Shown: positions 32,616 to 42,733, numbered from the stretch's first letter. The stretch: 64,000 nucleotides of DNA from Herbaspirillum sp. 3R11 (GCF_004563925.1 NZ_SPNJ01000004.1:496001-560000), one strand, 5' to 3'. The notes: generated from the sequence alone by a model not told the origin. Numbers and translations: made by a program.

Positions 32616-33926
32616 TCAGCGCTTGTCCTGTCCGTCGTAAGGCGTCGCACAACGGCCGTCGGACGGCTTGTATTGCGGGCACATGTAAGTGCGTTGCGCG
32701 GTAATCAGGTTGTAGCGTTTCACCAGGTCATAGTCGCCGGCGCCGAGCGCGTGTCCGCAACGATAGGCCTCCCACTGCTCGTCGTGCAAAAACGGCCCGC
32801 CCGCAGCCCAGGTCCCGCCCGCGCAATATTGCCGGGACAGTGCGCGTTCCAGGGTGTCGCCGCCCAGCACGTCATTGTCGAGCGGACCGAAGCACTGATA
32901 GGTGCCGCGCTTCTGCTTGCGGCAGATGGCGACGGCTTCATATTGCAGTGGTCCCCAGGTGGTTTTCTTTTCGGCTTTCTTGGCTGAGCCCGACGTGGTG
33001 GATGTAGTCGATACAGTTGAGGCGCCTGACGTATCGGCCGGCTTCGCATTGCCGCCGGTTGATGTGTCGACGCTGTTGACCGGCGCGGTCCGGTTGGAGG
33101 ATAAAGACGAGGGTTGGGCCGATGCGATCACCGGTGGCGGCGGCGCGCTTCGCTGCTGTCGCAGCAGTGCGGCTTGCGAGGTGGGCGCTGTCGTGACTTG
33201 AGCGGTTTGGCGCTGCTGCGTAGCCGGCAGGTTCGACGTATTCGAGACGTTTGACGCGTTGGGGACAGTTGATGTGTTGCCTGTCGGCGCCACCGTGCCT
33301 GTACGCGCCTGTGCCGCGGACGACGCTGGTGTTGTCTGCGCCGACTGCTGCTGTTGTTGCTGCGGCGGCGACCCCGGTATGGCGACGGTCTGCGTGTATC
33401 GTTGCTGCGGCGGCTGTTGCGACTGTTGCGGCTGCTGCGGGGCCGCAGCGTGCGGCGGCGCCAGCGGAGCACCCTGGCCGAGTGGCGGCAGCTTGCCGCC
33501 CGGGCGTTCGGTGATGCGCTGACGCTCCGCCCGTTCCGCTTCCTGGTGCTTGCGCTGCTTCTCCTGCGCTTCCTGCTGTTGGCGTTCGCGCGCCGATCCT
33601 TGCGAGCGGGCCGCCTCTTGTGCACGGGCCGCCTCTTGTTCGCGTTGACGCTCGCGCGCCGCTTCCTGCTGCTGCCGTTCGCGGGCAGCCTCCTGCTCGC
33701 GTTGACGATCCCGGGCTGCTTCCTGCTCGCGCTGACGGTCGCGCGCCACCTCCTGTTCCCGCTGACGTGCGCGTGCAGCCTCCTGCTGGCGTTCCCGTTC
33801 TTCGTGGTCGAGACACTGCTGTTGCAGCGACGGCGGCCTGGTCGGCGGACAATAGGCCAGGGCGACTCCCGGCAGCACAAACAATACGGCGCACAGCCCC
33901 AGGGACCTCACCAGGTTTTTATTCAT
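32616..33926 (-). CDS. Secreted Arg/Gln/Glu-repeat protein with C-terminal Cys-rich domain
   Basis: A 436-residue exported protein of unknown function. A signal peptide (residues 1-24, ending V-A-L-A) is followed by a long charged coiled coil, residues about 40-140, built of ten-residue repeats such as A-R-D-R-Q-R-E-Q-E-A. Residues 150-320 are a low-complexity Pro/Gln/Ser/Thr-rich linker. The last 105 residues are a compact domain with six cysteines (A-I-C-R-K, Y-Q-C-F-G, R-Q-Y-C-A-G-G, Y-R-C-G-H, Y-M-C-P, R-C-A-T-P), probably disulfide-bonded. ATG 33926 has GGGGGAA upstream. The PDZ/TPR lipoprotein gene follows. Confidence 0.75.
   Translation of the reverse strand: MNKNLVRSLGLCAVLFVLPGVALAYCPPTRPPSLQQQCLDHEERERQQEAARARQREQEVARDRQREQEAARDRQREQEAARERQQQEAARERQREQEAARAQEAARSQGSARERQQQEAQEKQRKHQEAERAERQRITERPGGKLPPLGQGAPLAPPHAAAPQQPQQSQQPPQQRYTQTVAIPGSPPQQQQQQSAQTTPASSAAQARTGTVAPTGNTSTVPNASNVSNTSNLPATQQRQTAQVTTAPTSQAALLRQQRSAPPPPVIASAQPSSLSSNRTAPVNSVDTSTGGNAKPADTSGASTVSTTSTTSGSAKKAEKKTTWGPLQYEAVAICRKQKRGTYQCFGPLDNDVLGGDTLERALSRQYCAGGTWAAGGPFLHDEQWEAYRCGHALGAGDYDLVKRYNLITAQRTYMCPQYKPSDGRCATPYDGQDKR
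33597..33791. repeat. In-gene 30-base tandem repeat
   Basis: The DNA encoding the Arg/Gln/Glu coiled coil is made of about six diverged 30-base units, each encoding roughly A-R-(D/E)-R-Q-(R)-E-Q-E-A. The three units nearest the 5' end are the most alike. Copy number could vary between strains. Confidence 0.75.
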
Positions 33927-34248
33927 TTCCCCCACCCCTCATGTTTTTTTGTGAACTTGTTTTGGCAAGTTGCCGTTCGATCCCGGTGAGTCCGCACATC
34001 ATTTCCACAAGGAAATTTGCAAGGCGTCCGAAGATTCGTTGGCGCGATCATACTAGCGAGGTTTGTCGCTCGGCGAATCACTCATTTGAATGAAATGGCG
34101 GAAAGATGCTGTTTGTGTGGCGGCGTTGCCATACCGGCGCCGGCGAAAGCGCTGCATCAGCAGAATGCATGGTGATGACGAGCAGCCGGCGCCAAGCAAA
34201 AAGCCCGCTTGCGCGGGCTTTGTTTCATACGTGACGCCTGGCGATGCA
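33927..34248. other. Intergenic region with one terminator
   Basis: The 322 bases between the repeat-protein gene and the end of the chemoreceptor gene hold a terminator at 34199-34222 and the promoter of the repeat-protein gene. A minus-strand frame across the terminator hairpin is not credible. No other feature was seen. Confidence 0.5.
34199..34222 (-). terminator. Rho-independent terminator of chemoreceptor gene
   Basis: Arms AAGCCCGC and GCGGGCTT with a TTGC loop; the A-run at 34198-34202 is a T-run on the minus strand. It ends the chemoreceptor gene at 34249-35946. Confidence 0.85.
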
Positions 34249-35946
34249 TCAGGCGCTGCGGCGTTCATCCCTGAGCTGCAAGGCCGGGTTGACCACCTTG
34301 GTGTCGGCGCCGAGCGGACGCAGCGGCACGATGCGGGCGGAGCCGGACAACGCCGGGTCTTCCAGGCTGAACACGCCGACCGCCTGATTGAGCCTGCCGG
34401 CCTGATCCTGCAAAGTGCCGACGGCGGCGCTGGCTTGTTCCACCAGGGCGGCGTTCTGTTGCGTGACCTGGTCCATCAATGCAATGGCGCGGTGCACTTC
34501 TTCGATGCCGATGCTTTGTTCGTGGCTGGCGGCGGAGATTTCGCCGACCACATCGGTGACGTGCTTCACGCTGGCGACGATCTGCTCCATCGTTTCGCCG
34601 GCCTGGCCGACCAGCTTGGCGCCGGTGTCGACCTTCTCGACCGAGTCGTCGATGAGCGACTTGATTTCCTTGGCGGCGGCCGAGCTGCGCTGCGCCAGGC
34701 TGCGCACTTCGGTGGCGACCACGGCGAAGCCGCGACCTTGCTCACCGGCACGGGCTGCTTCGACCGCAGCGTTCAGCGCCAGGATATTGGTCTGAAACGC
34801 GATGCCGTCGATCACGCCGATGATGTCGACGATCTTGCGCGAAGAAGTATTGATGGAATCCATGGTGTGCACCACCTGGCCGACGATGGCGCCGCCCTGC
34901 ATGGCGATCGCGGAAGCATTGCGCGCCAGCTGGTTGGCCTGCTTGGCGTTGTCGTCGTTCTGCTTGACGGTGGAAGTCAGTTGCTCCATCGCCGAGGCGG
35001 TTTCTTCCAGCGAAGCGGCCTGGTCTTCGGTGCGGGCGGCGAGGTCGCGATTGCCTTCGGCGATCTGGGCGCTGATCTCGGTGACGTCGCTGGCGGCGTC
35101 GCGGACTTCGGCGACGGTGCGGCGCAGGTTGCTGCTCATTTCCGACAACGCGGCCATGATGCTGTCGCGTCCCTTGCCGAGATCCTTGTCCTGCTCGATG
35201 GCGTGGTAGAGCTCGCCACGATCGACGGCGAAGGCCAGTTCCTTGACTTGCGCCGGTTCGGCGCCGAGTGCGCGGCGGATGTGACGGGTGATCAATGTCG
35301 CCAGCACAACGCCGGTCGCCATGGCAATCGCCAACAGAACCAGCATCAGCGCCTGGAAGCCGTGCGCCAGGTTGCGTGCGCGGGCCGATTCGGCCTGGGT
35401 CATCTGTTCTTGCAGATCGATGAACTTGTTGATCGACGCGAGCCATTCAACGAAAGCCGGCTTGCCCTGTTGCAGCATGATCTGGCGTGCGCCGTCGGTG
35501 TCGCCCGAGGTGCGGGCGGCGATTATGCGTTGCACCAGCGGCATGGCGCGCACTTCGACGGCCTTGATGGCGGCGAGGTCGGCGCGTTCTTCGGCGCGGA
35601 TGTTCTTGCCCTTTTCACCGGAGAAGATGGCGTCCAGCGGTTGCGCGGATTGCTGGTAGTCGTTGTCCAGTTTGCTGATCAGGCCGGTGACGTCCTTGAC
35701 TTCGGCGTCGCTCACCAGGGTCAGGTCGCGCAATGCGATGGCGCGATCGTGCACGCTGCCGCGGAAGTTGATCGCGTAGCGCTGCTTGACGTTGTTGTCG
35801 TCGCTGATGGTGCTCAGGCTGCCTTCGATGGCGTTGACCTTCATGATGCTGAGCACGGTGAGCGCCACCATCATGGCTAGCACGATGGCGAAACTGATTC
35901 CTAGGCGGGCTGCGACGCTGATGGCAGGCCGTGGCGATTGGTTCAT
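34249..35946 (-). CDS. Methyl-accepting chemotaxis protein
   Basis: A 565-residue inner-membrane chemoreceptor. One membrane span (residues about 15-35) precedes a four-helix-bundle type periplasmic sensor, then a second span near 190-210 and a HAMP region. The cytoplasmic signalling domain has the conserved tip (residues about 385-410, [19 protein letters not shown]) and flanking methylation helices ([10 protein letters not shown]). ATG 35946 has AGGGAGC upstream. There is no C-terminal N-W-E-T-F type tether. It signals through CheW/CheA encoded elsewhere. The ligand is unknown. Confidence 0.93.
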   Translation of the reverse strand: MNQSPRPAISVAARLGISFAIVLAMMVALTVLSIMKVNAIEGSLSTISDDNNVKQRYAINFRGSVHDRAIALRDLTLVSDAEVKDVTGLISKLDNDYQQSAQPLDAIFSGEKGKNIRAEERADLAAIKAVEVRAMPLVQRIIAARTSGDTDGARQIMLQQGKPAFVEWLASINKFIDLQEQMTQAESARARNLAHGFQALMLVLLAIAMATGVVLATLITRHIRRALGAEPAQVKELAFAVDRGELYHAIEQDKDLGKGRDSIMAALSEMSSNLRRTVAEVRDAASDVTEISAQIAEGNRDLAARTEDQAASLEETASAMEQLTSTVKQNDDNAKQANQLARNASAIAMQGGAIVGQVVHTMDSINTSSRKIVDIIGVIDGIAFQTNILALNAAVEAARAGEQGRGFAVVATEVRSLAQRSSAAAKEIKSLIDDSVEKVDTGAKLVGQAGETMEQIVASVKHVTDVVGEISAASHEQSIGIEEVHRAIALMDQVTQQNAALVEQASAAVGTLQDQAGRLNQAVGVFSLEDPALSGSARIVPLRPLGADTKVVNPALQLRDERRSA

Positions 35947-36221
35947 GGTGATGCTCCCTGAAGTTGTACGCCGTCCGGAGTCGGCGCTTTTTATCTTGTT
36001 TTGGCGGTTGTTCGCATCTTGCGGTGCACAACAACTGCTAGCTGACGCAATCTTAGGGAATATCAATGAATAGTAAAAATTGATAGTTTTCATCAATTCA
36101 ATAGCTTTTATGCACGATCCTTGCCGGTGCTGGGTTAGCGTCGGATTTCCAGGTGGAAATGAGGTTGAACTGGTAGAAATGGTCAGAAATCTTTTTACAA
36201 AAATACAAGAAAGAGGGTTGA

Positions 36222-37538
36222 ATGCTTGCGCGCGCTGCTCTGCCGACACTTTATGCAAAGAAATCATCGACCGCCGTCGGCCGCAGCTTGCGCATTACAA
36301 TACGTCCCTGTTTGATTTCATTGCGCGCCATGCTGACCGTTGTCTCGATTCTCACCACGACCGCCCTGTTCAGCGTGGCGATGCTGCTGGTGCTGGGGTC
36401 CCTGCTGCGTTCGCCGGTGGCGGGTGTGCGCGAATGGTTTTTCGCCAACCTGGCAATGGTGGTGTCGCTGCCGCTGCTGGCCTTGCGCAACACAATTCCC
36501 GATGTCGTTTCCATCGTCGTCGCCAACGTCATCGTGTCGCTGGCGGGCGCCTTCTATTACGCCGGCTGTGCGCGTTTTCTCGGCCGCCCGACGCGGTGGA
36601 AGCTGATGCTTACGGGCGTGACGCTGGTCGGTGTCGCCATGGTCGTGTGGCGCTACGTCGACGCCAACCTGCCGCTGCGCGTTGCCGCCTCCACCAGCTT
36701 CAACGCCATCATCTGCACTGCCGTCGGCGTGATCCTGCTGCGCCATCGCCCGCGTGATCGCAGTCCCTACAATTTCTGGTTCGCGGCGCTGATGGCCTTC
36801 CTGTTCGCGGCGACGCAATTGGTGCGCGGCCTGTACTTCCTGACGCTGGCGCCGGACGAATCGCTGGCCATGCTCAACAGCGTCTGGAACATCAGCCTGC
36901 TGACCGTCGGCGCGGTGGTCATGCCGACGCTGACGATGATCGCGGTGATGATCGTGCATGACGCCATGCTGGCCAAGGTCGAGCACGCGCTCAACCACGA
37001 CCACCTGACCGGTGCGCTCACGCGCAAACGCTTCGAAAGCATTGCACGCGATTTGCTGGCGGCAGCGCAGCCGATACAGCCGACAGCGCCGCCGGTGCTG
37101 CTGCTGATCGACCTGGATCATTTCAAGCGCATCAACGACACCCATGGCCACGCCGGCGGCGACGAAGTACTGCGCGCGTTCGTGCAGATGGCGCACGGCT
37201 TCATGCGACCGGGCGATGCGATGGGGCGGTTGGGCGGAGAAGAATTCGGATTGCTGCTGCCGTCAGCGACGGCAACCGAAGCAGCCGTCGTAGCAGAGTC
37301 ACTGCGCGCACAGGCGGAAGCCCAGATCGTGTCGGGCGAGTTCGGCGCCTGCCGCTACAGCATCAGCATCGGTGTCGCTGCCGCGCAGCGCGGTGACAGC
37401 CCCGACCGCCTCAACGCGCGCGCCGACCGCGCCTTGTACGTCGCCAAGAATGGCGGCCGTAACCGGGTGGCGATGGAAGAAATACAACCGGAAACAAAAC
37501 TGCCGGCAAACGCCGGCAGGAATGTGGTGCGGGCCTGA
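36222..37538 (+). CDS. Diguanylate cyclase with multi-span membrane sensor
   Basis: A 438-residue protein. About six hydrophobic segments occupy residues 35-235. The GGDEF domain (265-425) has [15 protein letters not shown] and the intact active-site motif G-G-E-E-F. The sequence R-P-G-D lies five residues before it, which is the R-x-x-D inhibitory site, so product feedback is expected. It should make cyclic-di-GMP from GTP at the inner membrane. ATG 36222 has AGAGGG upstream; ATG 36330, close to the first membrane span, is an alternative. It is divergent from the chemoreceptor. Confidence 0.9.
   Translation: MLARAALPTLYAKKSSTAVGRSLRITIRPCLISLRAMLTVVSILTTTALFSVAMLLVLGSLLRSPVAGVREWFFANLAMVVSLPLLALRNTIPDVVSIVVANVIVSLAGAFYYAGCARFLGRPTRWKLMLTGVTLVGVAMVVWRYVDANLPLRVAASTSFNAIICTAVGVILLRHRPRDRSPYNFWFAALMAFLFAATQLVRGLYFLTLAPDESLAMLNSVWNISLLTVGAVVMPTLTMIAVMIVHDAMLAKVEHALNHDHLTGALTRKRFESIARDLLAAAQPIQPTAPPVLLLIDLDHFKRINDTHGHAGGDEVLRAFVQMAHGFMRPGDAMGRLGGEEFGLLLPSATATEAAVVAESLRAQAEAQIVSGEFGACRYSISIGVAAAQRGDSPDRLNARADRALYVAKNGGRNRVAMEEIQPETKLPANAGRNVVRA
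37500..37519. terminator. Hairpin at end of diguanylate cyclase gene
   Basis: CTGCCGGC and GCCGGCAG form a perfect eight-pair stem with an AAAC loop inside the last codons of the gene. No T-run follows, so termination is only possible. Confidence 0.3.
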
Positions 37539-37548
37539 CGCTGCCTGA

Positions 37549-38790
37549 TCAATCGGCGGCGCGCAGCTTCTTCACTTCCGCGTCCGACGGTTGCAGGCTG
37601 GCGCCGTCGACATACACGAAACTGCTCATGATGCCCTTGCCATCCTTGACGCCGGTGCGGCCGACGAAAGCACCCAGGGTCGACTGGTGATCCTGCGCGC
37701 GGTAGGTGATGGTCGCCACCGGCGTCTCCACCTTCAGGCCGGAAAACGCTGCCGCCAGTTTGTCCGAATCGGCGCTGCCGGCCTTCTTCAACCCGGCCGC
37801 AATCGACATCAGCGCGCTGTAACCGACCAGCGAACCGTTGCGTGGATAGTCGTTGTATTTCTTGCGATAGGCATCAACGAATTTCTTGTGCTCAGGCGTA
37901 TTGATGGCGTACCACGGGTAGCCGGTCACGAGCCAGTTAGTGGGCGCTTCAGCGCGCAGCGGGTCGAGGTATTCCGGCTCGCCCGACAGCAGCGACACCA
38001 CTTCGCGTCCTTCAAACAGACCGCGTGTATTGCCCTCGCGCACGAACTTGCCGAGGTCGGTCGCGAACAGCACGTTGAAGATGGCATCCGGCTTGGCATC
38101 GGCCAGCGCCTGCGTGACCGCGCCGGCATCGATCTTGCCCAGCGGCGCCGCCTGCTCGGCGACGAATTCGATGTCCGGTTGCGCCGCCTTCATCAGCGTC
38201 TTGAAGCTGGCGACGGCGGACTGGCCGTATTCATAATTCGGATAGACGATGGCCCAGCGCTTCTTCTTGAGCTTGGCCGCGTCCTTGACCAGCGACGCCA
38301 CCAGCATGTAGGTCGAGGGGCGCAGGCGATAAGTGTATTTGTTGCCGTTGTGCCAGACGATCTTGTCGGTCAGCGGCTCGGCCGCGAGGAAGAAAATCTT
38401 GCGCTGCTTGGCGTAGTCGGTCAGCGCCAGCCCGGTGTTGGACAGGAAACCGCCGAACAGCAGCGACACCTGTTCGCGCTTGACCAGTTCTTCGGCCACG
38501 CGCACCGAGTCGCCCGGGTTGCCGTTGTCGTCGCGCGAAATCACTTCCAGCTTCTTGCCGAGCACGCCGCCTGCGGCGTTGATTTCTTCCAGCGCCATTT
38601 CCCAGCCCTGGCGGTACGGCTCGAGGAAAGCCGGCTGCGCCTTGTAGCTGTTGATCTCGCCGATCTTGATGGTGGCTTGCGCTGCGGCGTTGCCGGAGAA
38701 ACCTGCGGTGGTCAGCACCGCCGCAACAGCGGCGAACTGCAGTGCATGCGTGAAGCTGAGTGTGAATGTGAAGCGGAGTCGCGAATTCAT
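37549..38790 (-). CDS. ABC transporter substrate-binding protein, LivJ/UrtA type (orphan)
   Basis: A 413-residue periplasmic binding protein of the branched-chain amino acid/amide class. A long signal peptide ends near N-A-A-A-Q-A. The type-1 fold is recognisable from I-K-I-G-E-I-N-S-Y, the E-I-N-A-A-G-G-V-L-G-K-K-L-E block and P-N-Y-E-Y-G-Q-S-A. ATG 38790 has AAGGACA upstream. No LivH/M/G/F genes are adjacent. It converges with the diguanylate cyclase gene at a 10-base gap. The ligand cannot be inferred. Confidence 0.88.
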   Translation of the reverse strand: MNSRLRFTFTLSFTHALQFAAVAAVLTTAGFSGNAAAQATIKIGEINSYKAQPAFLEPYRQGWEMALEEINAAGGVLGKKLEVISRDDNGNPGDSVRVAEELVKREQVSLLFGGFLSNTGLALTDYAKQRKIFFLAAEPLTDKIVWHNGNKYTYRLRPSTYMLVASLVKDAAKLKKKRWAIVYPNYEYGQSAVASFKTLMKAAQPDIEFVAEQAAPLGKIDAGAVTQALADAKPDAIFNVLFATDLGKFVREGNTRGLFEGREVVSLLSGEPEYLDPLRAEAPTNWLVTGYPWYAINTPEHKKFVDAYRKKYNDYPRNGSLVGYSALMSIAAGLKKAGSADSDKLAAAFSGLKVETPVATITYRAQDHQSTLGAFVGRTGVKDGKGIMSSFVYVDGASLQPSDAEVKKLRAAD

Positions 38791-38984
38791 GGTGTCCTTC
38801 CCGGTAAAGACGACAAGTATAGCGAGCGTCGGGAATTTCCACTTGCGTTTGCCCCTGTTGCGTCACGGAAAATCTGCGCGGCGCTCCCGAACGATGGCAT
38901 TGCGGGAAGCCACCCCCACAAGTATCATGGCGGAGTTTTGGTGCTCGCGGTCAGATTCCTTGACCGCAGTTAAACGGGAAACAC

Positions 38985-39195
38985 GCGCTGTGTATTTGTT
39001 TGTTGCAGCGGCAAACGTGTGCTGTCCCCGCAACGGTAAAACAGGCGTCGCGCATTGATGTAGCGCGACAGGTTTCCTCCACAGTCCACTGTGCCGCTTC
39101 AGATTTCAGGCATGGGAAGGCGAGGCGATCAGCCCTGTTAGCCCGGATACCGGCCAGAACGGATGGAAGCGAGCGACCGGGGTATGTCGTGAACT
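38985..39195 (+). ncRNA. Cobalamin (adenosylcobalamin) riboswitch
   Basis: The conserved core elements appear in order: CCCCGCAACGG at 39026-39036, CCACTG at 39086-39091, GGGAAGG at 39114-39120, and the B12 box AGCCCGGATACCGGCC at 39140-39155. It lies about 230 bases upstream of the TonB-dependent receptor ATG. B12 binding should repress the operon downstream. The outer boundaries are approximate. A hairpin with arms CCTCC/GGAGG near 39241-39259 may belong to the expression platform. Confidence 0.92.
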
Positions 39196-39423
39196 GCGAA
39201 GCACTGCGCACTGCATACCGAATCCGTCATCCGCTCGACCGCCTCCGCTTGCGATGGAGGTCTTCGCTTGCCGCATTCATGCGTCTGCCGTCTTCGTACT
39301 TCACTCACTCACCGTTTTGCCCGTTTCCTTTGATCACAGCGCGCGGGGATGCGCGCCGTACAAAAACAGACTGCCACCATACACCACGCACCAGGACATG
39401 GCGGTCATCAAAGGGAAGCTCAC

Positions 39424-41601
39424 ATGAAACACTCTGCACCACTGCGCACGGGCAAACCGCGCCTGTCTCATTTGTCGTATGCGCTGGCCGGCGCGTTCGG
39501 TACATTCGCTGCACTCAACACCGGCGCCGCGTTCGCTCAGGCAGCCGAGGCCTCGCTGCCCGAGATCACGGTCTCGACCCAGGACGGCGGCAGCCTGAAG
39601 GCGCCCTCGACCGCCGGCGGCCGTCTCAACCTGACGCCACTGGAAACCCCGGCCAGCGTTGCCGTCATCATGGGCGACACCATCCGCGACCGCGGTTATC
39701 AAACCCTGCTTGACGCCGAAACGCGCGCCCCCGGCGTGACCTCGGTGCCGTTCTCCGGCAACGGCAACAACTCGCTGTCGGCGCGCGGCTTCTACGGCCC
39801 CAATTCGATTTCGCAACTGTACGACGGCTTGCAGTTGTACAACGCCGGCGGCGTGGTGACCTTCCCGGTCGATCCGTGGAATGTGGAACGCGTGGAGTTC
39901 CTCAACGGACCGGCTTCCGTGCTGTACGGCACCGGCTTCGTCGGCGGCGCCGTCAACGTCGTGCCCAAGCGGCCCGACCTGAAACAGCAGTCGAATGAAG
40001 TGCAATTTTCGGCCGGCTCCTTCGGCACCTATCGCAAGGCCTTCGACAGCACCGGCCCGCTCAGCGACACGCTGGCCTATCGCCTCGACGTCAGCCACGT
40101 CAACTCGGACGGCTGGATGGACCGCGGTCGCAGCGACAGCCTGACCGTGTCCGGCTCGCTGCTGTGGAAAGCCACGCGCGACCTGACCCTGACGCTGGCC
40201 AACGACTACGCCGACATCCATCCGGGCAGCTACGAAGGCACGCCCATCGTCAACGGCGCCATCGTTCCCGGCACGCGCTTCAAGAACTACAACGTCGACG
40301 ACGCCCAGGTGCGCTTCACCGAAAACCGCACCTACCTGCGCGCGCGTTACGAGCTCAGCGACAAGGTCGTGCTCAGCAACGACGTCTACCTGATCAAGCA
40401 CGACCGCCGTTACAAGGAAACCTATACCTACACCTACAACCCGGCCACCGGCAACGTCGCCCGCTCCAATTATCGCGACATCGTCGGCGCGCAGACCCAG
40501 TACGGCGATCACGGCTACGCCACCATCGACGGCGAACTGTTCGGCAACAAGAATCAGCTGGTGGTCGGCTTCGACCTCAACCGCTCGCTGTACGACCGCA
40601 ACGACAACACCAACGCCGCGGGCAACTTCGCCGGCGGCACCACCGTCAATGCGCTCAACTTCAATCCTGGCACGTTCGCACAGGGCAACTCGCCGGCCAT
40701 CCGCGCCTTGTATCGCGTCACCGTCGACCAGGCCGGATTGTTCCTGCAGGACCGCTATCAGTTGAACAAGCAATGGGCCGTCACCGGCGGGCTGCGCGGC
40801 GACAACTACCAGACCAGGCGCGATGACTTCATCACGCGCCTGACCGCCAACGGCAACCAGAATGCGGTGTCGTGGAATACCGGCGTGGTCTTCACGCCGG
40901 TGACCGACACCTCGCTGTACGCGCAGTATGCGGTGGCGTCCGATCCGGTCACCTCGCTGGCCAGCATCAGCGCGTCGCAGATGCAGTACGGCGTATCCAA
41001 GGGCAAGCAGGCCGAAGTCGGCGTCAAGCAAGCCTTGTGGAACGGCCGCGTGGAATGGACGCTGGCGGCCTACCGCATCATCAAGAACAACCTGCTGGCG
41101 CCGAACATCAACAACACCGCCATCTCCGACACCGTCGGCCAGCAATCGTCGCGCGGCCTGGAAGGCTCGCTGACCTTCAAGGTCAACGACGACTGGCGCG
41201 TCGAGGCCAATGCCTCGGTGCTGCAGGCGCGCTTCGACAACTTCACCGCTTCGGTCGGCGGCAAGGCGACTTCGCTGGCCGGTTACCGTCCGCAGTTCGT
41301 GCCGAAACGCACCGGCAATCTGTTCGTGCTGTGGAACGCCACGCCGCAAGTGGAAGCCCGCACCGGAGCCCATTACGTCAGCGACCGCTACTCGGACAAC
41401 ACCGACCAGTCGCGTCTGCCGGCATACACCGTGCTCGACGCCGGCGTGGCGTGGAAGGTAACGCCGAAACTGAAGTTCGATTTCCGCATCGACAATCTCA
41501 CCGACAAGGTCTACGCCGCATCGACCTACGCCGGCACCGCGACGCAGTGGATCCTGGGTGCACCGCGCACCTACACGGTCACCGGCAACTATGCGTTCTG
41601 A
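39424..41601 (+). CDS. TonB-dependent receptor under cobalamin riboswitch control
   Basis: A 725-residue outer-membrane transporter. A signal peptide ends near A-A-F-A-Q, followed by L-P-E-I-T-V-S as a probable TonB box. The plug domain (A-P-G-V-T-S-V-P, R-G-F-Y-G-P-N-S-I-S-Q-L-Y-D-G-L) and a C-terminal barrel ending in N-Y-A-F are complete. By domain style it resembles the siderophore-receptor subgroup more than classical BtuB, but the upstream riboswitch points to cobalamin or another corrinoid. ATG 39424 has GGGAAG upstream. It is the first gene of a four-gene operon overlapping the next gene by 11 bases. Confidence 0.9.
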   Translation: MKHSAPLRTGKPRLSHLSYALAGAFGTFAALNTGAAFAQAAEASLPEITVSTQDGGSLKAPSTAGGRLNLTPLETPASVAVIMGDTIRDRGYQTLLDAETRAPGVTSVPFSGNGNNSLSARGFYGPNSISQLYDGLQLYNAGGVVTFPVDPWNVERVEFLNGPASVLYGTGFVGGAVNVVPKRPDLKQQSNEVQFSAGSFGTYRKAFDSTGPLSDTLAYRLDVSHVNSDGWMDRGRSDSLTVSGSLLWKATRDLTLTLANDYADIHPGSYEGTPIVNGAIVPGTRFKNYNVDDAQVRFTENRTYLRARYELSDKVVLSNDVYLIKHDRRYKETYTYTYNPATGNVARSNYRDIVGAQTQYGDHGYATIDGELFGNKNQLVVGFDLNRSLYDRNDNTNAAGNFAGGTTVNALNFNPGTFAQGNSPAIRALYRVTVDQAGLFLQDRYQLNKQWAVTGGLRGDNYQTRRDDFITRLTANGNQNAVSWNTGVVFTPVTDTSLYAQYAVASDPVTSLASISASQMQYGVSKGKQAEVGVKQALWNGRVEWTLAAYRIIKNNLLAPNINNTAISDTVGQQSSRGLEGSLTFKVNDDWRVEANASVLQARFDNFTASVGGKATSLAGYRPQFVPKRTGNLFVLWNATPQVEARTGAHYVSDRYSDNTDQSRLPAYTVLDAGVAWKVTPKLKFDFRIDNLTDKVYAASTYAGTATQWILGAPRTYTVTGNYAF

Positions 41602-42733
41602 CCGGATCATTCCGCTGCAACAACAGCAACAGCAACAGCAGCAGCAACGGCGGCGGCTGTTGCTGCCATTGCTGCTGTTGCTGGGACTGCCGTTGCTGGT
41701 GCGGACGCCCTTGGTCCATGCCGCAGACACCCGCCACAGCCTGACGTTCAAGGATGACGTCGGTCGTGAACTCACCCTGAAGACACCGCTGAAACGCGTA
41801 GTCGTCTTCAACCGCTACACCACCGAATTCGTGCGCGCCGTGGCGGGCATGCAGCCGGTGGTGGGCGTCGACATCGACTCTGCACGCAGCCGCAATTATT
41901 GGCCGACGGTGACGCCGGCCATGCTGGCGGGACAAGGGCAGTCGAGTCCCAATTACGAAGCCATCGTCGCGATGCAGCCGGATGCGGTTTTCTTCCCGCG
42001 CAACAGCGACTGGCAAAAGGCGTCCGCCGTGCTCGGCCGCTTCGGCATCCCGGTGGTGGTGGTTACCGCCTGGGACGTGCTCAAGCATGAAGAAAACGTC
42101 ACGCTGTTCGGCAAGCTGTTTGAACAGCCACAGCGCGCCACCAAACTGAACGCTTTCTATCGCCGCTACCGCGACTTGCTTGCGCAGCGCTTGCAGAACC
42201 TGCCGATGGCGCAGCGCAAGCGCGTCTACATCGAAGAAGTCGGCGCCTACAAGACTCTGTTGAAGGGATCGGGCTGGCACGACATGGTCGAGGTCGGCGG
42301 CGGCGTCAATGTGTTCCGCGATGTCAGCGTCCTTAACCAACCGTCGGCGCGCGGCAGCGTACAGGGCTTCAGCGTCGATCCGGAAGAAGTCGTCGCGCGC
42401 ATGCCCGACGTCATCGTCAAACTTGAACCCGGCCAGTACGAACCACACAGCCGTGCGTTCTCGTTGCAGGTGCTCGAAGCGGTCGCCGCGCGCCCAGGCT
42501 TCGACCGTCTGCCGGCGGTGCGTAATGCCCCTGTGCAGGTGTATCACATCAGCTATTACCTGGCGGGCGGTTGTTCCAAGATCATCGGCGCATTGCAGAT
42601 CGCCAAATGGCTGTATCCGGATCGCTTCAAAGACGTCGATCCCGACCAGGTCATGCGCACCTGGCTGGAAGATTTTCAACAGGTACCGGCGCCGGGTGGT
42701 TACACCGCGTCGTTGGCGGAACTGCGCAAATGA
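41591..42733 (+). CDS. ABC transporter periplasmic binding protein (BtuF/FecB-like) with poly-Gln N-terminus
   Basis: A 380-residue class III binding protein. The start ATG lies inside the end of the receptor gene (11-base overlap). Residues 9-19 contain a run of ten glutamines encoded by mixed CAA/CAG codons, then R-R-R and a leucine-rich signal peptide. The mature part matches vitamin B12/iron-chelate binding proteins: R-V-V-V-F-N-R-Y near the start, I-V-A-M-Q-P-D-A-V-F-F, and the long connecting helix. Periplasmic delivery of a corrinoid or metal chelate to the permease encoded next is inferred from operon and riboswitch. Confidence 0.88.
   Translation: MRSDRIIPLQQQQQQQQQQRRRLLLPLLLLLGLPLLVRTPLVHAADTRHSLTFKDDVGRELTLKTPLKRVVVFNRYTTEFVRAVAGMQPVVGVDIDSARSRNYWPTVTPAMLAGQGQSSPNYEAIVAMQPDAVFFPRNSDWQKASAVLGRFGIPVVVVTAWDVLKHEENVTLFGKLFEQPQRATKLNAFYRRYRDLLAQRLQNLPMAQRKRVYIEEVGAYKTLLKGSGWHDMVEVGGGVNVFRDVSVLNQPSARGSVQGFSVDPEEVVARMPDVIVKLEPGQYEPHSRAFSLQVLEAVAARPGFDRLPAVRNAPVQVYHISYYLAGGCSKIIGALQIAKWLYPDRFKDVDPDQVMRTWLEDFQQVPAPGGYTASLAELRK

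Noticed and set aside
33500..33800. Regular repeats resembling a CRISPR or satellite array
   Set aside because: The units are contiguous, 30 bases, codon-phased and diverged without spacers; they encode a coiled coil.
34053..34268. 71-codon minus-strand frame containing K-P-A-Q-A-G
   Set aside because: The K-P-A-Q-A-G string is what a GC-rich terminator hairpin looks like when translated.
34090..35880. 596-codon plus-strand frame
   Set aside because: Antisense to a chemoreceptor with all expected domains; the frame has no family features and runs through the terminator hairpin.
36080..36757. 225-codon plus-strand frame overlapping the diguanylate cyclase start
   Set aside because: Different frame of a gene with an intact GGEEF domain; it becomes Arg/His-rich and featureless.
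37591..38973. 460-codon plus-strand frame
   Set aside because: Antisense to the LivJ-type binding protein; no ribosome-binding site or motif.
39334..41811. 825-codon open frame on the minus strand
   Set aside because: It lies antisense to the complete TonB receptor operon, has no recognisable domain and a composition dominated by Val/Arg/Gly/Ala/Asp, typical of reverse-strand shadows in GC-rich DNA.
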